Shown: piece after piece, positions 50,899 to 59,742 of the stretch | Layout: each line of letters starts with the position of its first letter | Position numbering within the stretch: the stretch's first letter is position 1 | From: Woeseiaceae bacterium | GTDB taxonomy: Bacteria > Pseudomonadota > Gammaproteobacteria > Steroidobacterales > Woeseiaceae | Length of the DNA: 64,000 nucleotides | Assembly (NCBI GenBank): GCA_024640315.1 | Contig: JAHEFF010000008.1 | Location: 1-64,000, forward strand | Direction: 5' to 3' | Translations under genes and position numbers: made by a program | Notes under the pieces: model-generated | What the model was told of the DNA's origin: nothing | Database searches by the model: none | The model's input: the letters and a program-made list of their open reading frames with translations, nothing else

Positions 50899-50992
50899 AC
50901 ATACTCCCATGCGCCGCCTGGCGGCGGCGACTATTAATGTTTAGACCTAACGGTTTATACCGAAAACGCGAGCGCTTGTAATGCAGTGGATG

Positions 50993-51211
50993 CTACGGAT
51001 TTGTTATTTTTCCTGTTGGCTTGCGTTTCGAGCCCGGGCGCAGACACAGCCAGGCAATTGCGACCAGCAATAATATCAGCGCAGGCAGATGATGCAGACT
51101 TAGTAGCTGGTGAGCGAGCTGCTGCAGGTGAGATTCATCACCGGGAAGTTCATGAGCAATGGCCAGGCCGGAGAACCCGGTGGTCAGGCAAATTAATGTC
51201 AGTAATCGCAT
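50993..51211 (-). CDS. Small membrane protein of the hydrogenase operon, HupE/UreJ-helix-like
   Basis: 72 residues. N-terminal signal or anchor (about 1-19, ending IAH), a His-rich segment with His at 20, 28, 34, 40 and 41, then a second helix (about 42-56) and a basic tail. The stretch LAHQLLSLHHLPALILLL is reminiscent of the first helix of HupE/UreJ nickel permeases, which have LAHPLxGLDHLLAM, but the remaining helices are missing. Starts 15 bp after hynL with GGAG in front. Could bind nickel in the periplasm; unproved. Confidence 0.65.
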   Translation of the reverse strand: MRLLTLICLTTGFSGLAIAHELPGDESHLQQLAHQLLSLHHLPALILLLVAIAWLCLRPGSKRKPTGKITNP

Positions 51212-51226
51212 CGGTTGTCTCCTTAG

Positions 51227-52945
51227 TTATCTGATCTTAACCTTGACCAGTTCCTCGCCATCCGGATCGGTGACATGAACCGCGCAGGCAATGCAGGGGT
51301 CGAAGCTGTGTATTGTACGAAGAATTTCAATCGGCTGTTGCGGATCGTGCAGTTCGTGGCCTTTGAGCGCAGCCTCATACGGACCCGAGATGCCTTGTGC
51401 ATCGCGCGGTCCGGCGTTCCAGGTGCTCGGCACAACTGCCTGGTAATTTGCGATCTTGCCATTCTCGATCACAATCCAGTGCGCAAGCCCGCCACGCGGC
51501 GCCTCCATGAATCCGGCACCTTGTGCCTTTGCAGGCCACGACGACGGCTCAAACAGGGTCTCGTTGAACGTCCGGGTATCACCTGACTTGATATTGGCGA
51601 TCAGGTTGTCTTGCCAGGACTGCATGGTATCGGCAATAACCTTGGTTTCCAGCGTGCGCGCCGCGGTGCGGCCCAGGGTGGAGAATAATGCTTCAACCGG
51701 GACGTCGAGTGTCTGCAGGGTGTAATTCACCAGCTCCTGGGTCTGCTCATGGCCGGACGCATAAAGCATCAAAACCCGGGCCAGTGGGCCGACTTCCATG
51801 GCGTTGCCTTTCCAGCGCGGTGACTTCAGCCAGGAATAACTTTTCTCTACATCGAGGAACTCGTACGGCGGCTCGGGTCCGTCATAATTGAACTCTGTCT
51901 CGCCTTTGTATGGATGCAGGCCCGCGTCCTTGCCGTCCGCATAGTTGTACCAGGAATGCGCGATGTATTCTTTGACTTCATCATCCGCATGCAAATCGAC
52001 TTCGTGAATGGTCGACAGGTCGCGATTCAGGATGGCGCCTCGTGGAAACAAAAACGTCGACGGGTCGCTAATGCCTGATTCCGGGAAGTCACCATACGTC
52101 AGGAAGTTGCCGGTTCCTTCACCCTGGGCACCCCAGTCTTTGTAGAAACTGGCGATGGCCAGTGTGTCCGGCACGTAGACCTGGTCAACAAACTCCCGCA
52201 TCTGGTTGATGATGCTTTGCACCTTGGAGAGACGTTCGGAATTGATGGCGGAGTCCGAGTCCAGATCGATCGGGCACGGTACGCCACCGACCAGGAAATT
52301 CGGGTGCGGGTTCTTGCCGCCAAAGATAGTCAAAAGCTTTGATACATCCCGCTGCCAGGCAAGTGCTTCGAGATAATGCGCGACCGCCATCAGGTTTGCT
52401 TCCGGTGGCAGCTTATAGGCGGGATGCCCCCAGTAAGCCTTGGCAAAAATACCGAGTTGTCCCGCTTCGACGAATTCTTTCAGCCTGGTTTGCGTGTCGC
52501 GGAAGTAACCGGGCGAGCTTTTCGGATAGTTGCTGATGCTTTGGGCAAGCGTTGATGTTGCCGCAGGATCCGCCGACAGAGCGGAGACGACGTCTACCCA
52601 GTCGAGTGCGTGCAGATGATAAAAATGCATCACATGATCGTGTACGTACTGCGCACCGATCATCAGGTTGCGAATCAACTGCGCGTTTTTCGGTATTTCA
52701 TAGTTCAGTGCGTCTTCGACTGCACGAACTGACGCAATGCCGTGTACCAGCGTACATACGCCACAAATGCGCTGTGCAAACGCCCACGCATCGCGCGGAT
52801 CGCGATTACGCAATATGATTTCGATGCCCCTGACCATCGTGCCGGACGAATAAGCTTCCGCAATCTTGTTACCGTCCATTTGCGCCTCGATGCGCAGGTG
52901 GCCTTCGATTCTCGTGATTGGATCTACGACGACTCGATCGTTCAT
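51227..52945 (-). CDS. hynL: [NiFe] hydrogenase large subunit
   Basis: 572 residues. L1 motif RICGVCTLVHG (Cys61, Cys64) and L2 motif DPCIACAVH (Cys551, Cys554, His557) bind the NiFe centre; the 15 residues after His557 (VTDPDGEELVKVKIR) are the processing extension removed by HupD-type protease. It is last of hynS-isp1-isp2-hynL, the arrangement of Isp-type (group 1e) uptake hydrogenases. No export signal; carried out with HynS via its Tat signal. Confidence 0.95.
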   Translation of the reverse strand: MNDRVVVDPITRIEGHLRIEAQMDGNKIAEAYSSGTMVRGIEIILRNRDPRDAWAFAQRICGVCTLVHGIASVRAVEDALNYEIPKNAQLIRNLMIGAQYVHDHVMHFYHLHALDWVDVVSALSADPAATSTLAQSISNYPKSSPGYFRDTQTRLKEFVEAGQLGIFAKAYWGHPAYKLPPEANLMAVAHYLEALAWQRDVSKLLTIFGGKNPHPNFLVGGVPCPIDLDSDSAINSERLSKVQSIINQMREFVDQVYVPDTLAIASFYKDWGAQGEGTGNFLTYGDFPESGISDPSTFLFPRGAILNRDLSTIHEVDLHADDEVKEYIAHSWYNYADGKDAGLHPYKGETEFNYDGPEPPYEFLDVEKSYSWLKSPRWKGNAMEVGPLARVLMLYASGHEQTQELVNYTLQTLDVPVEALFSTLGRTAARTLETKVIADTMQSWQDNLIANIKSGDTRTFNETLFEPSSWPAKAQGAGFMEAPRGGLAHWIVIENGKIANYQAVVPSTWNAGPRDAQGISGPYEAALKGHELHDPQQPIEILRTIHSFDPCIACAVHVTDPDGEELVKVKIR

Positions 52946-52982
52946 ATCAGTTCCCGTGTGTCTGTGTTCCTGATTCCGTTAC

Positions 52983-54317
52983 TCATTCGGCGAGATTGCC
53001 GGCAACCGTCTCAACGAGGCTGATTACAGGCATGTCCCAACCGGACTTCTCCGCACCGATCATCAAATTGATGCGGCAGTTATTGCAGCCGGTGACCACG
53101 GCGTCTGCCTGCGTATCATCCAGCTCATGTCTTTTCAGGTCGAACGCTTGTTGCCTTATCCGGGCGCTGCGGCTAATCGCGTACTCGCCACAACCACCTC
53201 CGCAGCACAGGTTTTCGCGTCGATTGGAGTCTGTTTCCCGAACGTCGAGGCCCATCACCTGCAGGACTTCTCTCGGCTCAGCAAAAACCCCGCCCTGCCG
53301 GCTGAGCCGGCACGGGTCGTGGTAGGTGACGGAGCCCAGATCCGACGCCGGTTTCAACGACAACTTGCCGTCCTTTAACGCGCGTGCGACGTATTCTGAT
53401 ATCGCCAGGACTTCGAACGGCAGCGCTTCGCCCAGTTCGTTGGCTGATTCCCAGCGCAATGCCTGGTAGGCATGGCCGGACTCCGGTACGACTACGGTGC
53501 TGGCACCACACGACTTTGCTTTGTCCGCGATTCGGCTTATGGCTGATCTGCGGCTCGCCTTGTCTCCGGAGATCAGGCCCAGGTTTGAGGCCTCGAAGGC
53601 CTCTGTGGAAATCGTCCAGTCAGCGCCGGACTTTTGCATGATCTTTGCACAGGCGGCGATGGCCTCCGGGAACAAACGGATCTCGACGGCGGTGGTCAGC
53701 AGGAGAACGTCGGCTGACACCTTGTCCAATGGCAGCTGCGTACCTTGTTCGGCAAGCTTGCTCGCAACACTCCTTAGCTCATCCGCGCCGACTCCGAACA
53801 GGGTGTTTTTCTCACGCTGTTCGTCTTGCAGCTCGCGAAGTTCACCTGGAACCAGGCCCGCGGCAGCCAGGCCCTCTCGCATGATATTGATGTTGTCCGA
53901 GATATTGATACCCATGGGGCACATCATGTCGCAGCGGCCGCAGCCGGTGCAGGCTTCGAAGACCAGTTCGCTCCACTCGCGCAGATCATCCGCATCAAGC
54001 TTGCGAGTAAACAGGCGATTGAACAGGCGCATCGGGCTGACTTCGCGGCGATAAAAGCGCCGCAACGGGTCGATCTTGTAAGCCGGCGTAAACCGCTCTT
54101 CCTGCGTGGCGACATAGAAGTGGCAGGCTTCGGCACACATTCCGCAATGAATGCAGGTATCCATGTCCACTGCAGCGCGACGGTCGAGCCTGGACATGAA
54201 AGTATGCCGCGCGCGTTCCATGCGTTGGTCGTCTGACCAGTCGTCCGTCGCTGTATTCTGACCAAGCTGGGCAAGGGATACCTGGAATTCCGTAAAGGCT
54301 TGCGAGGGCGTATTCAT
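52983..54317 (-). CDS. isp2: Isp2, HdrD/DsrK-like iron-sulfur protein of hydrogenase
   Basis: 444 residues. Two ferredoxin motifs CIHCGMCAEAC and CTGCGRCDMMCP (about 55-140), then CCG-type motifs at HDPCRLSRQGG...CCGGGCGEYA and near the end TGCNNCRINL. This domain organisation is that of HdrD, DsrK and Isp2. Linked to Isp1 as a membrane-bound electron-transfer pair from hydrogenase to quinone. Overlaps isp1 by 4 bp. Confidence 0.9.
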   Translation of the reverse strand: MNTPSQAFTEFQVSLAQLGQNTATDDWSDDQRMERARHTFMSRLDRRAAVDMDTCIHCGMCAEACHFYVATQEERFTPAYKIDPLRRFYRREVSPMRLFNRLFTRKLDADDLREWSELVFEACTGCGRCDMMCPMGINISDNINIMREGLAAAGLVPGELRELQDEQREKNTLFGVGADELRSVASKLAEQGTQLPLDKVSADVLLLTTAVEIRLFPEAIAACAKIMQKSGADWTISTEAFEASNLGLISGDKASRRSAISRIADKAKSCGASTVVVPESGHAYQALRWESANELGEALPFEVLAISEYVARALKDGKLSLKPASDLGSVTYHDPCRLSRQGGVFAEPREVLQVMGLDVRETDSNRRENLCCGGGCGEYAISRSARIRQQAFDLKRHELDDTQADAVVTGCNNCRINLMIGAEKSGWDMPVISLVETVAGNLAE

Positions 54318-54967
54318 GCTTTAATCCCCCTGCGGCCGAATGACGTACCTGCCTGGAAACGCGACGGAAATGTCATTGCCGTATGCATCAATTTGCCGAA
54401 AGGAAACCAGATGAACATCGCTTCGATGCTCAACAGGTGAATCGCGAGAAGTGTCTCGTAACGAGCACCGATGTGCGCGAAAGCAATAATGCCGGTTAGA
54501 AGCGGCAACATGACGATAATCACACTGATGTAGTCGTCAGCGTTTGAAATCAGTTTCTGCACGGGATTCGTCGCGCGGCGAATCAGAAGCGCGATGAGAA
54601 TGGCCAGCGCAATGGCCCCGGCAAACAGCACCACCCCGTTGGGTAAATTCGGCCAGCCAAATCCCAGTATCGATTCGAAGAAAAGAATGTGCGGGCCGAA
54701 AAACAACACGGTGACAAAAAGCGCCAGGTGCCAGGCATATCCGGTGATATGCTGAAAGCGGATTCTCTTTTCGAATGCGCTCGCCGGAAGTGATCGGCTC
54801 GCGATTGTACCCATACCGTCTTTCAGTCCACTCTTGCGCCTTGGAGTCGACAAATCCTTGCGAGTGCTAAGTAAAATCGCGCCGAGGACTCGCCACACAA
54901 TACCGGCCACCAGAATGATCAGAGACCATTGCAGTGCCGGACCTCGGGCGAAATCCAGGAGCGTCAT
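54314..54967 (-). CDS. isp1: Isp1, NarI-like cytochrome b of hydrogenase
   Basis: 217 residues, five helices, with membrane His in QHITGYAWHLALF, AFAHIGAR, LAIHLLSIEAM and MHTAMTFPS. DsrM/NarI-type di-heme b. Start ATG 54967 overlaps the hynS stop as ATGA; the longer frame to 55261 is the hynS shadow. Confidence 0.9.
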   Translation of the reverse strand: MTLLDFARGPALQWSLIILVAGIVWRVLGAILLSTRKDLSTPRRKSGLKDGMGTIASRSLPASAFEKRIRFQHITGYAWHLALFVTVLFFGPHILFFESILGFGWPNLPNGVVLFAGAIALAILIALLIRRATNPVQKLISNADDYISVIIVMLPLLTGIIAFAHIGARYETLLAIHLLSIEAMFIWFPFGKLMHTAMTFPSRFQAGTSFGRRGIKA

Positions 54968-56034
54968 GACGAATCCGCCTCTGCCTCTTTGAGCGCCTTG
55001 TTTTTGCGCGCCCTGGCCGCCATCGCCGAGCCGATGCCGAGCGCGGCGCCTGCCGCTGCGGCGCCAAGCAATGTTTCGCGTGGACCCCACAGCCCGGCCG
55101 AGATCGGCTTGTAGAAACTGCCGTGATCCCAGAAACCGGGTTCCGAGCAGCCAAGACAACCGTGGCCTGAGCCAATCGGGAAACTCGTGCCTTCGTTCCA
55201 CTTCAAGGTAGCGCAGGCGTTGTAGCTCGTTGGGCCTTTGCAGCCGAGTTCGTAGAGACACCAGCCCTTGCGAGCGCCTTCGTCGTCAAAAGTATGGGCG
55301 AACTCGCCGCGCTCATAGAATGGTCTGCGGTAGCAGCGGTCATGGATGGTCTGTCCGAAAAAGGCGGTCGGCCGGCCAAGCGGGTCGAGATCGGGAATCG
55401 TGCCAAACGTCAGGAAATGCGCGAGCACACCGGTGATGACAACCGGGATTGGCGGACAGCCGGATACATTGATGATGGGTTTGTCCGTGATGATGTCCGA
55501 AACGGAAACCGCGCCGGTCGGATTCGGGAAAGCCTGCGGAATGCCACCGAAAGCAGCGCAGGTGCCGACAGCGATCACTGCCGCTGCGCCCCTGGCAGTC
55601 TCTTTCAGCATGTCCAGGTTGCTGATGCCGGCGATCGTGGAGAAACCAGGGTTGCCGGTCGGAATCGATCCGTCAACGACGAGCAGGTACTCCCCGTCGT
55701 TTTCCTCCATCGCCGCCATTCGCGCATTTTCTGCGCCTTCGCCTGCCGCTGCCTGCAACGTGTGGTGATAATCGAGAGAAATCGCATCGAATATCAACGA
55801 CTCGACGGTTGGTGCGTGAGAGCGCGTCAATGACTCTGTGCAGCCTGTACATTCCTGGAAGGAAAGCCAGATGACCGACGGCCTTCTGGCTGACGCCAGC
55901 GCTTCGGCAACCTGGGCCACAGCTGATGGCGGCAGCGCCATCAGGGACGCGGTCGCGGAACAAAACTTCAGGAAGCCGCGTCGCGATACGCCCTGTGCCC
56001 GGAGATATTCACCTAAGTTCTGATCTTTCCGCAT
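54964..56034 (-). CDS. hynS: [NiFe] hydrogenase small subunit
   Basis: 356 residues. Tat signal SRRGFLKF (17-24), proximal cluster motif ECTGCTES with Cys62 and Cys65 (no extra cysteines of the oxygen-tolerant six-Cys type), VGTCAAFGG, later GCKGP, CHGCLGCSEPGFWD-like distal/medial cluster ligands, and a C-terminal hydrophobic helix (about 320-340) that anchors it in the membrane. Periplasmic side; heads the structural set. Confidence 0.95.
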   Translation of the reverse strand: MRKDQNLGEYLRAQGVSRRGFLKFCSATASLMALPPSAVAQVAEALASARRPSVIWLSFQECTGCTESLTRSHAPTVESLIFDAISLDYHHTLQAAAGEGAENARMAAMEENDGEYLLVVDGSIPTGNPGFSTIAGISNLDMLKETARGAAAVIAVGTCAAFGGIPQAFPNPTGAVSVSDIITDKPIINVSGCPPIPVVITGVLAHFLTFGTIPDLDPLGRPTAFFGQTIHDRCYRRPFYERGEFAHTFDDEGARKGWCLYELGCKGPTSYNACATLKWNEGTSFPIGSGHGCLGCSEPGFWDHGSFYKPISAGLWGPRETLLGAAAAGAALGIGSAMAARARKNKALKEAEADSS

Positions 56035-56046
56035 CTTACTAACTCC

Positions 56047-56451
56047 TTAAGCCGGATCCTCTGCCAGTTCGTTTTCGAGCCCCGCCAGCCCGGCGCGAAT
56101 ATCCTCAGGCTGAGATTCGAGAAGCGAAGGAATGAATGTGACTTCAATTTGCCGTCCAATAATTTCACCCTCGGTATTCCGGTGTGTTACCAGCCATACG
56201 CCCGGGTAGGACGTTTCGAGAATGACGCTTGGACCGAGTGCGTTCAGTTCCGCACGAACCTCGCCCTCGCCAAGCGCCTCTTCAATTCGTTTCTCCTCGC
56301 CGGGCGCCAGCGGCAGGGCCCGCATGTCGATAATGGTGCCGTCTTCACCTTTCAGCAGGCGTTCGAGTGCGTGGCGGATTTCGTGAAGCAGTGGTTTGAC
56401 GTTGCCTGTTTCGTATTCCGCACGAATGGAAATTGCTTCTGACGCACTCAT
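56047..56451 (-). CDS. HupH/HyaF C-terminal-domain-like hydrogenase protein
   Basis: 134 residues. LGEGEVRAELNALGPSVILE and TSYPGVWLVTHRNTEG recall the conserved C-terminal region of HupH/HyaF, but the N-terminal half is missing, so it is a short form. HupH is linked to small-subunit maturation. Between hupD (4-bp overlap) and hynS (12 bp). Confidence 0.7.
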   Translation of the reverse strand: MSASEAISIRAEYETGNVKPLLHEIRHALERLLKGEDGTIIDMRALPLAPGEEKRIEEALGEGEVRAELNALGPSVILETSYPGVWLVTHRNTEGEIIGRQIEVTFIPSLLESQPEDIRAGLAGLENELAEDPA

Positions 56452-56942
56452 TGATTGACGACCTCCTGTACTGAATCGGTTGTCCAGCGGTTCAATAACT
56501 GTGTTGCCAGGTCGGCGACCATCGGGATGGCGGCCGATACGGCTTCGCCGGGTTCGTCGCCCCAGCCAAAGCTGCCCGGCTGAATGCCGATCAAAGCCCG
56601 GTTGACCGGCAGGCAGTCCTGGAGTCGGGCAATGTCCATGAGGTCGGCAAAACCAACTTCATGGACACTGCGTTTCCCGCTTATCAGGAAATTATCCAGC
56701 TCGTCGCCCTCGAACACACGCACGTAGCCGGGTTCTTCGCCCAGTTCTGCAGCATCCAGGATGATCAGGTTGTGGGCATTGGCGATTGAGTCAGCGAGCG
56801 TGAAGCTCAGCGTCCCCGCGTCGACGAACTCGACGTCCCCGGTGATTCCACCGCGATTCTGGACGTAATGCAGGGCATGAACGCCGGCACCTTCATCGGT
56901 GAGAAGCGTATTGCCTACGCCTAGGAAAAGCGTTTGGCTCAT
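56448..56942 (-). CDS. hupD: Hydrogenase maturation protease HupD/HyaD family
   Basis: 164 residues. Starts MSQTLFLGVGNTLLTDEGAGV with Ni-sensing Glu17, Asp63 (ILDAAE) and His94 (SVHEVG), matching Glu16, Asp62 and His93 of HybD. Cleaves the large-subunit C-terminal extension after nickel insertion. It is the first gene of the minus-strand operon. Confidence 0.93.
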   Translation of the reverse strand: MSQTLFLGVGNTLLTDEGAGVHALHYVQNRGGITGDVEFVDAGTLSFTLADSIANAHNLIILDAAELGEEPGYVRVFEGDELDNFLISGKRSVHEVGFADLMDIARLQDCLPVNRALIGIQPGSFGWGDEPGEAVSAAIPMVADLATQLLNRWTTDSVQEVVNQ

Positions 56943-57171
56943 TGCCGGCCCCGTTTATTGGTTGTTTGCCGAAACGCGGAGTTTCGACAGCTTGTGATTA
57001 AGATGACTTCTCTTAAATTCGATTTCCCTAATAAAGAAAAGATAGTCTTGGTTGGCGCAGACCTGAATAAGCGTTATTACCTACCGATTGCGCATTGACG
57101 CGACTACTATGATCAGTGAGTAGGCTCTAGTATGGCCCGGTAGAACCCCGGTACCAAAGGATTGCAGCGAC
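56943..57171. promoter_or_regulatory. Divergent promoter region hupD / hypC
   Basis: 229 bp between the divergent hydrogenase and hyp operons, so both promoters should be here. A small hairpin CGAAAC/GTTTCG lies at 56970-56986. AT-rich stretches 56995-57045. No strong sigma-70, sigma-54 or FNR sites were identified by eye. No gene seen. Confidence 0.4.
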
Positions 57172-57399
57172 ATGTGTCTCGCTATACCCATGCAGGTCAA
57201 GACGATCGAGAAATTCCAGTGTGTCTGTGAGGCACGTGGCATCGAGCGGGAGGTCAGCCTGTTCATGATGCAGGGTGAGGATGTGGTGCCCGGTGATTTT
57301 GTCCTGGTGCACGTTGGCTACGCGATTCAGAAGATATCGGCAGATGACGCCGCTGAATCGTGGCAGCTATTTGACGAGATTCTGGCCGAAAATGCATGA
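57172..57399 (+). CDS. hypC: Hydrogenase chaperone HypC
   Basis: 75 residues starting MCLAIPMQV, with the conserved N-terminal Cys2 that carries the Fe(CN)2CO precursor, and VHVGYAIQKI. HypC/HupF family. Overlaps hypA by 8 bp. Confidence 0.95.
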   Translation: MCLAIPMQVKTIEKFQCVCEARGIEREVSLFMMQGEDVVPGDFVLVHVGYAIQKISADDAAESWQLFDEILAENA

Positions 57400-57775
57400 A
57401 CTGGCGATATGTCAGGCATTGCTGGGCGAGGTTACCTCGCTTGCCCGATCCAGGGGCGCGATATCGGTCACGGACATTCATGTCGGCATTGGCCCGCTAT
57501 CCGGCGTCGAAGCCGACCTGCTACAGGACGCTTTTCCGATCGCGGCGGCTGGTACGGTCGCCAACGCGGCGTTGCTTCATCTTCACCGGACCGCAGTTCG
57601 CGTAAGATGTACGGAGTGCGATGAGGAGACAGAGGCAAAGGTGAATCGGCTGGTCTGCGGCAAGTGCGGAGATTGGCGTACCACTTTGATCGGCGGCGAT
57701 GAGCTGCTGCTGGAACGGGTCGAAATGACGACCCCGAGTAACAATCAGGACAAGGGAGAGCTTGCACATGTGTGA
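57392..57775 (+). CDS. hypA: Hydrogenase nickel-insertion protein HypA
   Basis: 127 residues. MHELAICQALL with nickel-binding His2, and a zinc site CTEC...CGKC near 75-92. The ATG 57392 lies inside the end of hypC; the upstream in-frame extension reads hypC in another frame. Confidence 0.93.
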   Translation: MHELAICQALLGEVTSLARSRGAISVTDIHVGIGPLSGVEADLLQDAFPIAAAGTVANAALLHLHRTAVRVRCTECDEETEAKVNRLVCGKCGDWRTTLIGGDELLLERVEMTTPSNNQDKGELAHV

Positions 57776-58595
57776 TACCTGCGGCTGCAACGTAACCCAC
57801 GGCAATGAACATCTCGTCGGGAAGGGCGGGAGTCTGGAACACACGTCGGGTGGCAATGAGTCTGTTGAAGTGCTCAGAAACCTGCTGCACGCAAACGATC
57901 ATGAGGCCGCCCACAATCGTGAACATTTCGACCGGCACCGGGTGCTGGCCGTCAACCTGATGTCGTCGCCCGGGGCCGGTAAGACCCTGCTGCTCGAGAA
58001 GACAATCGAATTGCTCGCCGACGACCTGAATATTGCTGTCATCGAGGGCGACCTTGATACTGAGAACGACGCAAAACGCATCCGCGAAAAGGGTGTGCCG
58101 GCCATCCAGATCAGTACTGGCACCGCATGCCACCTCGATGCACACATGGTACACGGCGCACTGCATGATCTTGAACTCGACGATCTTGACGTCGTTTTCA
58201 TCGAGAACGTGGGCAACCTGGTTTGTCCTGCAAGTTTCGACCTGGGCCAGCACCTGAATGTCACGCTGCTGTCGTCCCCTGAAGGAGACGACAAGCCGGC
58301 CAAGTACCCGGTGATGTTTCGCGCGGCCGATCTCATGCTGGTCACAAAATCTGATCTGCTCGAAGTGCTGGGTGATTTTGACCCGGCGAATGCGGAGCGA
58401 CACCTGCGGCATCTCGCCAATGCGGCGCCCGTCATCGAACTGTCGGCACGCAGCGGAGCCGGAATGCAGGAGTGGGTCGATTGGCTGATCGAGGAGCGTT
58501 CATCGATTCGCTCACGCATTGCCGATGGCGAACTTGTCCGCCCTGCCATTCAACCCGAAGGTGTGGCATTACACTCGGTTTCACCTGCAGATTGA
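57768..58595 (+). CDS. hypB: Hydrogenase GTPase HypB
   Basis: 275 residues. N-terminal high-affinity nickel motif MCDTCGC, P-loop SSPGAGKTLLLE, metal-site GTACHLDAHMVHGAL, and TKSD guanine motif. ATG 57768 (not 57762) preserves the CxxCGC at the very N-terminus, AGGGAGA upstream; it overlaps the hypA stop. Confidence 0.95.
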   Translation: MCDTCGCNVTHGNEHLVGKGGSLEHTSGGNESVEVLRNLLHANDHEAAHNREHFDRHRVLAVNLMSSPGAGKTLLLEKTIELLADDLNIAVIEGDLDTENDAKRIREKGVPAIQISTGTACHLDAHMVHGALHDLELDDLDVVFIENVGNLVCPASFDLGQHLNVTLLSSPEGDDKPAKYPVMFRAADLMLVTKSDLLEVLGDFDPANAERHLRHLANAAPVIELSARSGAGMQEWVDWLIEERSSIRSRIADGELVRPAIQPEGVALHSVSPAD

Positions 58596-58614
58596 TAATC
58601 ATCCGGAGCGCGAA

Positions 58615-59742
58615 ATGAATGTGAGCGCGAAAGACTGGCTGGCACAGCTGCGGAAGCTTGATTTCCAGCAGACCGTTCGAATTATGAACGTTTGCGGAGG
58701 ACATGAGCGATCCATTTCGATGGCAGGCTTGCGTACTGCCATTCCCGACAATATCGAACTGGTCCCGGGCCCCGGGTGCCCGGTCTGTATCTGCCCCGAA
58801 GAAGATGTCTTCGAGGCGATTCAGATTGCCCTGAATGAGGATGTCATTCTCGTTGCGTTCGGCGATATGTTGCGCGTACCGGTCAATGTACCGAAGCGGG
58901 AACCGCGATCTCTCGAACAGGCCAAGGCTGCTGGTGGCGACATCCGGCCGATTGCCACCCCTATGGAGGCGGTGCGAATCGCGACTGAGAATCCGCATCG
59001 CGCGGTGGTGTTTTTCGCCGCCGGTTTCGAAACGACTACCGCCCCGGTTGCGGCGATGCTCGCCGAGGGTGCGCCGGACAACTTGCTGGTGTTGTTGTCC
59101 GGCAGGTTGACCTGGCCGGCCGTTGCGATGTTGCTGGACTCGGGCGAGCCGGGATTCAATGCTCTGATCGCACCAGGCCATGTCTCCACTGTGATGGGCC
59201 CGGAGGAATGGGAGTTTGTTGTAGATAAGCACGGCATCCCTTCAGCCATTGCCGGATTCAGGCCGGATACGTTGCTTGCTGCCATGTATTCCGTGCTGCG
59301 ACAACTCAAGACCGGAGAACACCGCCTCGAAAACTGCTATCCGGAAGTGGTCCGGCCCGGCGGAAATTCCACCGCCCGACAACAGCTGTCCGAGGTGATG
59401 AGCGTCGAAAATGCGAACTGGCGCGGGATCGGCGTAATACCGAATTCCGGATACGCGCTGCGAGATAAATACAAAGCGCACGATGCGCGACGGCATTTTC
59501 AGTCTTATGCGGATGAGTCGCGCAAGCGCGTTGGCGAAATGCCGCCGGGATGCGACTGTGCGCAGGTGGTGCTCGGAAAGATCTATCCCAATCAATGTCG
59601 GCTGTACGGCGTAGCATGTACTCCCAGGAAACCAGTGGGTCCTTGCATGGTTTCAGACGAAGGTGCCTGCCGAATCTGGTGGTCCGCCGGGTACCGGGAG
59701 AATGAGTGGGATGGGCGCAAAAAGAAGAAGTCCGTTGGCTAG
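58615..59742 (+). CDS. hypD: Hydrogenase Fe-ligand assembly protein HypD
   Basis: 375 residues. MNVCGGHERS, GPGCPVCICPEEDVF and a C-terminal Cys group CDCAQVVLG / CRLYGVAC for the 4Fe-4S cluster. Transfers CN/CO ligands with HypC. ATG 58615 with GGAG upstream; a longer frame reads into hypB. Confidence 0.94.
   Translation: MNVSAKDWLAQLRKLDFQQTVRIMNVCGGHERSISMAGLRTAIPDNIELVPGPGCPVCICPEEDVFEAIQIALNEDVILVAFGDMLRVPVNVPKREPRSLEQAKAAGGDIRPIATPMEAVRIATENPHRAVVFFAAGFETTTAPVAAMLAEGAPDNLLVLLSGRLTWPAVAMLLDSGEPGFNALIAPGHVSTVMGPEEWEFVVDKHGIPSAIAGFRPDTLLAAMYSVLRQLKTGEHRLENCYPEVVRPGGNSTARQQLSEVMSVENANWRGIGVIPNSGYALRDKYKAHDARRHFQSYADESRKRVGEMPPGCDCAQVVLGKIYPNQCRLYGVACTPRKPVGPCMVSDEGACRIWWSAGYRENEWDGRKKKKSVG

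Noticed and set aside
54964-56034. Oxygen-tolerant six-cysteine proximal cluster in the hydrogenase small subunit
   Set aside because: The proximal motif is CTGCTE without the extra cysteines, so the oxygen-tolerant group 1d type is not supported.
57050-57130. Sigma-70 or sigma-54 promoter for hypC
   Set aside because: TTGACG near 57096 and TAGTAT downstream are about 27 bp apart, too far for sigma-70, and no TGGC-N8-TTGC element was found; only a general promoter region is reported.
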